In this document: piece after piece, positions 62,642 to 64,000 of the stretch
Position numbering within the stretch: position 1 is the stretch's first letter
How the letters are laid out: each line of letters opens with the position of its first letter
NCBI GenBank assembly: GCA_947311765.1
Contig: CAMZLS010000036.1
Location: forward strand, 1-64,000
Direction: 5' to 3'
DNA: 64,000 nt
Source: an uncultured Helicobacteraceae bacterium
GTDB taxonomy: Bacteria > Campylobacterota > Campylobacteria > Campylobacterales > Sulfurimonadaceae
Notes under the pieces: model-generated
The model's database searches: none
What the model saw: only the letters and a program-made list of their open reading frames with translations
What the model was told of the DNA's origin: nothing
Program-made: the position numbers and the translations under genes

Positions 62642-62841
62642 ATATTCTCCTTACATGTAATCAAATTTATTTTCTAATCTTCACAATTAAAACTATGGTT
62701 GGGCACTTATATATTATATATTTTAGCATAATTTATTTTTAAATATCATCTATCAGCTCTTCTGCTATTTTCTAACCTGATTAAGATACTCAATAATTTC
62801 TATTTTATTTTCCAGAATCCAGATTTATTTCGAATAGTTTC

Positions 62842-63615
62842 TTAAATCGAAAGTCTAATTCCTACAGGACAATGATCAGAACCCATAATATCTTCTAGAA
62901 TAAAAGCATCTTCTAAACATTCAGCTAAATCATCAGAGATAAAAAAATAATCAATTCTCCAGCCAACATTTTTTGCGCGTGCTCCAGAGCGATAGCTCCA
63001 CCAACTGTAAGCATCTTCAACATCACCATGAACATATCTAAATGTATCTATATAACCATGTTCTATAACTTTATCAATCCACGCGCGTTCTATCGGTAAA
63101 AAACCTGAAGTTTTCGAGTTGGCTTTTGGATTTTTTAGGTCTATCTCTCTGTGTGCAGTATTTACATCACCACAAAAGACGATAGACTTCCCCTCATTAC
63201 GGAGATTATCGCAGTAGTTTAAAAAATCATCATAAAATTTCATCTTATAGGCAAGACGCTCTTCATCTTTTTGACCATTAGGAAAATAGATACCAAAAAA
63301 AACAATATCGCCATAATGATTTTCAATAATTCGACCTTCATTAAGAGTATCAATATCCTTACATGTAAAGCTTTTATCTGAAGCGAAATGAGAGATGCTC
63401 ATAGTGCCAGAATAGCCTTTTCTTTCAGCAGAGTTTACATGCAAGGCAGAGTAATCACTAAAAAGTTCTTCTGGTATCTGTTCGGGCAAAGCTTTTATCT
63501 CTTGTAAAAAAAGAAGGTCTGGCTTGCGCTTATTAACCCAGTCTAGGGCATTTTTATTTGCTACGGCTCGAATGCCATTGACATTCCATGAGATTATTTC
63601 TACTGATCCTGTCAT
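62842..63615 (-). CDS. xth: Exodeoxyribonuclease III
   Basis: The 257-residue protein has the ExoIII/AP endonuclease motifs: SWNVNGIRA, LFLQEIKA, GIYFPNGQ, CGDVNTAHREIDL, SWWSYRSGARAKNVGWRIDYF and GSDHCPVG. It repairs abasic sites. Length is normal. TTACATGTAA at 63359 is read as FTCK. The 200-bp gap to the DUF1538 gene (62642-62841) is A+T-rich, holds that gene's start signals and no other gene that I can see. Confidence 0.95.
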   Translation of the reverse strand: MTGSVEIISWNVNGIRAVANKNALDWVNKRKPDLLFLQEIKALPEQIPEELFSDYSALHVNSAERKGYSGTMSISHFASDKSFTCKDIDTLNEGRIIENHYGDIVFFGIYFPNGQKDEERLAYKMKFYDDFLNYCDNLRNEGKSIVFCGDVNTAHREIDLKNPKANSKTSGFLPIERAWIDKVIEHGYIDTFRYVHGDVEDAYSWWSYRSGARAKNVGWRIDYFFISDDLAECLEDAFILEDIMGSDHCPVGIRLSI

Positions 63616-63705
63616 AATTTATCCAATATATTCGATGATTTTAATAGATTGTTTTACATTTGTTTGCAATGACACTTGCGAGAATCCCCGAAGAGGGGAA
63701 AATGA

Positions 63706-64000
63706 TTATATAAAATTTACGTCTGTAACGTGGTGCTTGAGACCTAGCTCCTCGTTTGAACAACCAAGCGCTAGACCTACCATCTGTTGCATATGTAGAA
63801 CAGGAATTTCTAATTCACGCCCTACAGCTTTGCCAGCGTGGTCTGCTTGAGTATCAAGTTTGAGGTGACAAAGAGGACACGGTGTTACCATCCAGTCAGC
63901 GTTTTGATCGATTGCACCCATAAGAGCGTTTCCTGTTAATACTGCGGCAGTATGAGGCGCTTGAAGCTCAACATGGAAGCCGCAACATTTGTTTTTCTCT
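63706..64000 (-). CDS. HdrB/SdhE-type iron-sulfur subunit, partial (C-terminal part)
   Basis: The frame is open to the window edge and reads EKNKCCGFHVELQAPHTAAVLTG...WMVTPCPLCHLKLDTQADHAGK, ending ..HHVTDVNFI. The CCG and CPLCH segments belong to a CCG domain of heterodisulfide reductase subunit B, also used as SdhE in the alternative succinate dehydrogenases or fumarate reductases common in Campylobacterota. It would bind a cubane cluster at CCG motifs. The start lies beyond the window. The 90 bp between it and xth hold a short inverted repeat (CCCCGAAGAGGGG, 63687-63699). Confidence 0.82.
   Translation of the reverse strand, partial: EKNKCCGFHVELQAPHTAAVLTGNALMGAIDQNADWMVTPCPLCHLKLDTQADHAGKAVGRELEIPVLHMQQMVGLALGCSNEELGLKHHVTDVNFI

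Larger units (their letters stand above)
3434..63368. repeat. TTACATGTAA palindrome family, 39 exact copies
   Basis: Start positions: 3434, 4513, 5115, 6395, 8275, 8657, 13383, 14547, 15684, 17894, 20639, 20659, 29089, 33793, 33853, 34104, 34734, 35667, 38360, 40267, 41631, 41874, 43203, 44549, 46075, 46489, 48155, 48604, 49196, 49218, 49765, 51556, 58359, 59118, 59755, 59935, 60692, 62651, 63359. Flanks favour C before and G after (CTTACATGTAAG), often CC and GG. Seven copies are intergenic and 32 are inside genes. At least ten one-base variants also occur (for example near 3997, 27574, 31383, 35026). The count is by eye and may miss a copy. Confidence 0.95.

Noticed and set aside
3434-63368. 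TTACATGTAA as intrinsic terminators
   Set aside because: Most copies lie inside genes and lack a T run; only the copies after ftsK, acnB and mog are even in the right place.
63687-63699. Terminator between xth and the HdrB/SdhE-type gene
   Set aside because: The CCCCGAAGAGGGG dyad is short and lacks a T run on either strand; function cannot be supported.
1-64000. CRISPR array
   Set aside because: I saw no regularly spaced repeats with unique spacers; the TTACATGTAA copies are irregularly placed and lie mostly inside genes.

Overview
The window reads as a chromosomal segment of a low-G+C member of the Campylobacterota, most likely a Sulfurimonas-like organism (inference). The reasons are gene order and family content: hisS-tmk and coaD-ubiX-flgA in the order known from Campylobacter, ilvB-ilvH-lpxD, a BioV-type pimeloyl-ACP esterase, AmgK/MurU cell-wall recycling, gnnA/gnnB beside lpxB, a sigma-54 promoter before flgL, and proteins that look like Campylobacterota families throughout. 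Genes are tightly packed, with many 1-20 bp overlaps.

Layout. 1-2,940 is accessory: an IS21-family transposase remnant, a DUF4143-type ATPase, the C-terminal stump of anmK and a HigBA toxin-antitoxin pair. 2,996-5,551 is a MurNAc-recycling operon (amgK, murU, lytic transglycosylase). 5,548-9,767 is a minus-strand block (mutarotase, a HAD phosphatase broken by an in-frame TGA, YaiI, DbpA). 9,828-13,259 is the most unusual region: a tRNA-Leu(CAA) gene split at its anticodon loop by a 3.35-kb insertion that carries a complete tRNA-Leu(CAA), a reverse transcriptase of no group I recognise with certainty, and a Fic-domain protein, bordered by direct repeats of a TGTGCA-type motif but with no integrase. 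13,397-28,415 is core: flgL, ftsK, acnB, a CoA-binding protein, ilvA, a WD40/alpha-solenoid protein, ilvB, ilvH, lpxD. 28,427-34,141 is the hisS-tmk / coaD-ubiX-flgA block, interrupted by a MATE transporter and a toxin-antitoxin pair on the other strand. 34,287-41,305 is a TolC / periplasmic-sensor / histidine-kinase / c-di-GMP operon. 41,296-45,051 is an LpxA-like / GnnA / GnnB / LpxB lipid A cluster. 45,048-50,091 is mixed (cytochrome c, inactive-looking dihydroorotase, CopD-like membrane protein, DUF433/DUF5615 pair, methyltransferase, DUF2461, DTW). 50,156-60,687 holds an HI0933-type flavoprotein, tgt, a TrkA-like protein, aroB, an MscS channel, mtaB, an FtsH-like ATPase without the protease zinc site, bioV and mog. 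The window closes with a DUF1538 transporter, xth and the 3' part of an HdrB/SdhE-type gene running off the edge.

The strongest genome-scale signal is a 10-bp perfect palindrome, TTACATGTAA. I count 39 exact copies, 32 of them inside genes, where it is read in only two frames (as LHV or as [L/F/I/V]TC[K/N]). It is missing from the RT-Fic insertion and the left accessory end, and from long stretches of some core genes. I know of no described system that matches it.

The window also has a near-perfect match to the ParB centromere site parS (24,941-24,956), several eroded or repurposed enzymes, and three toxin-antitoxin pairs. All calls come from reading the sequence; no database search was run.
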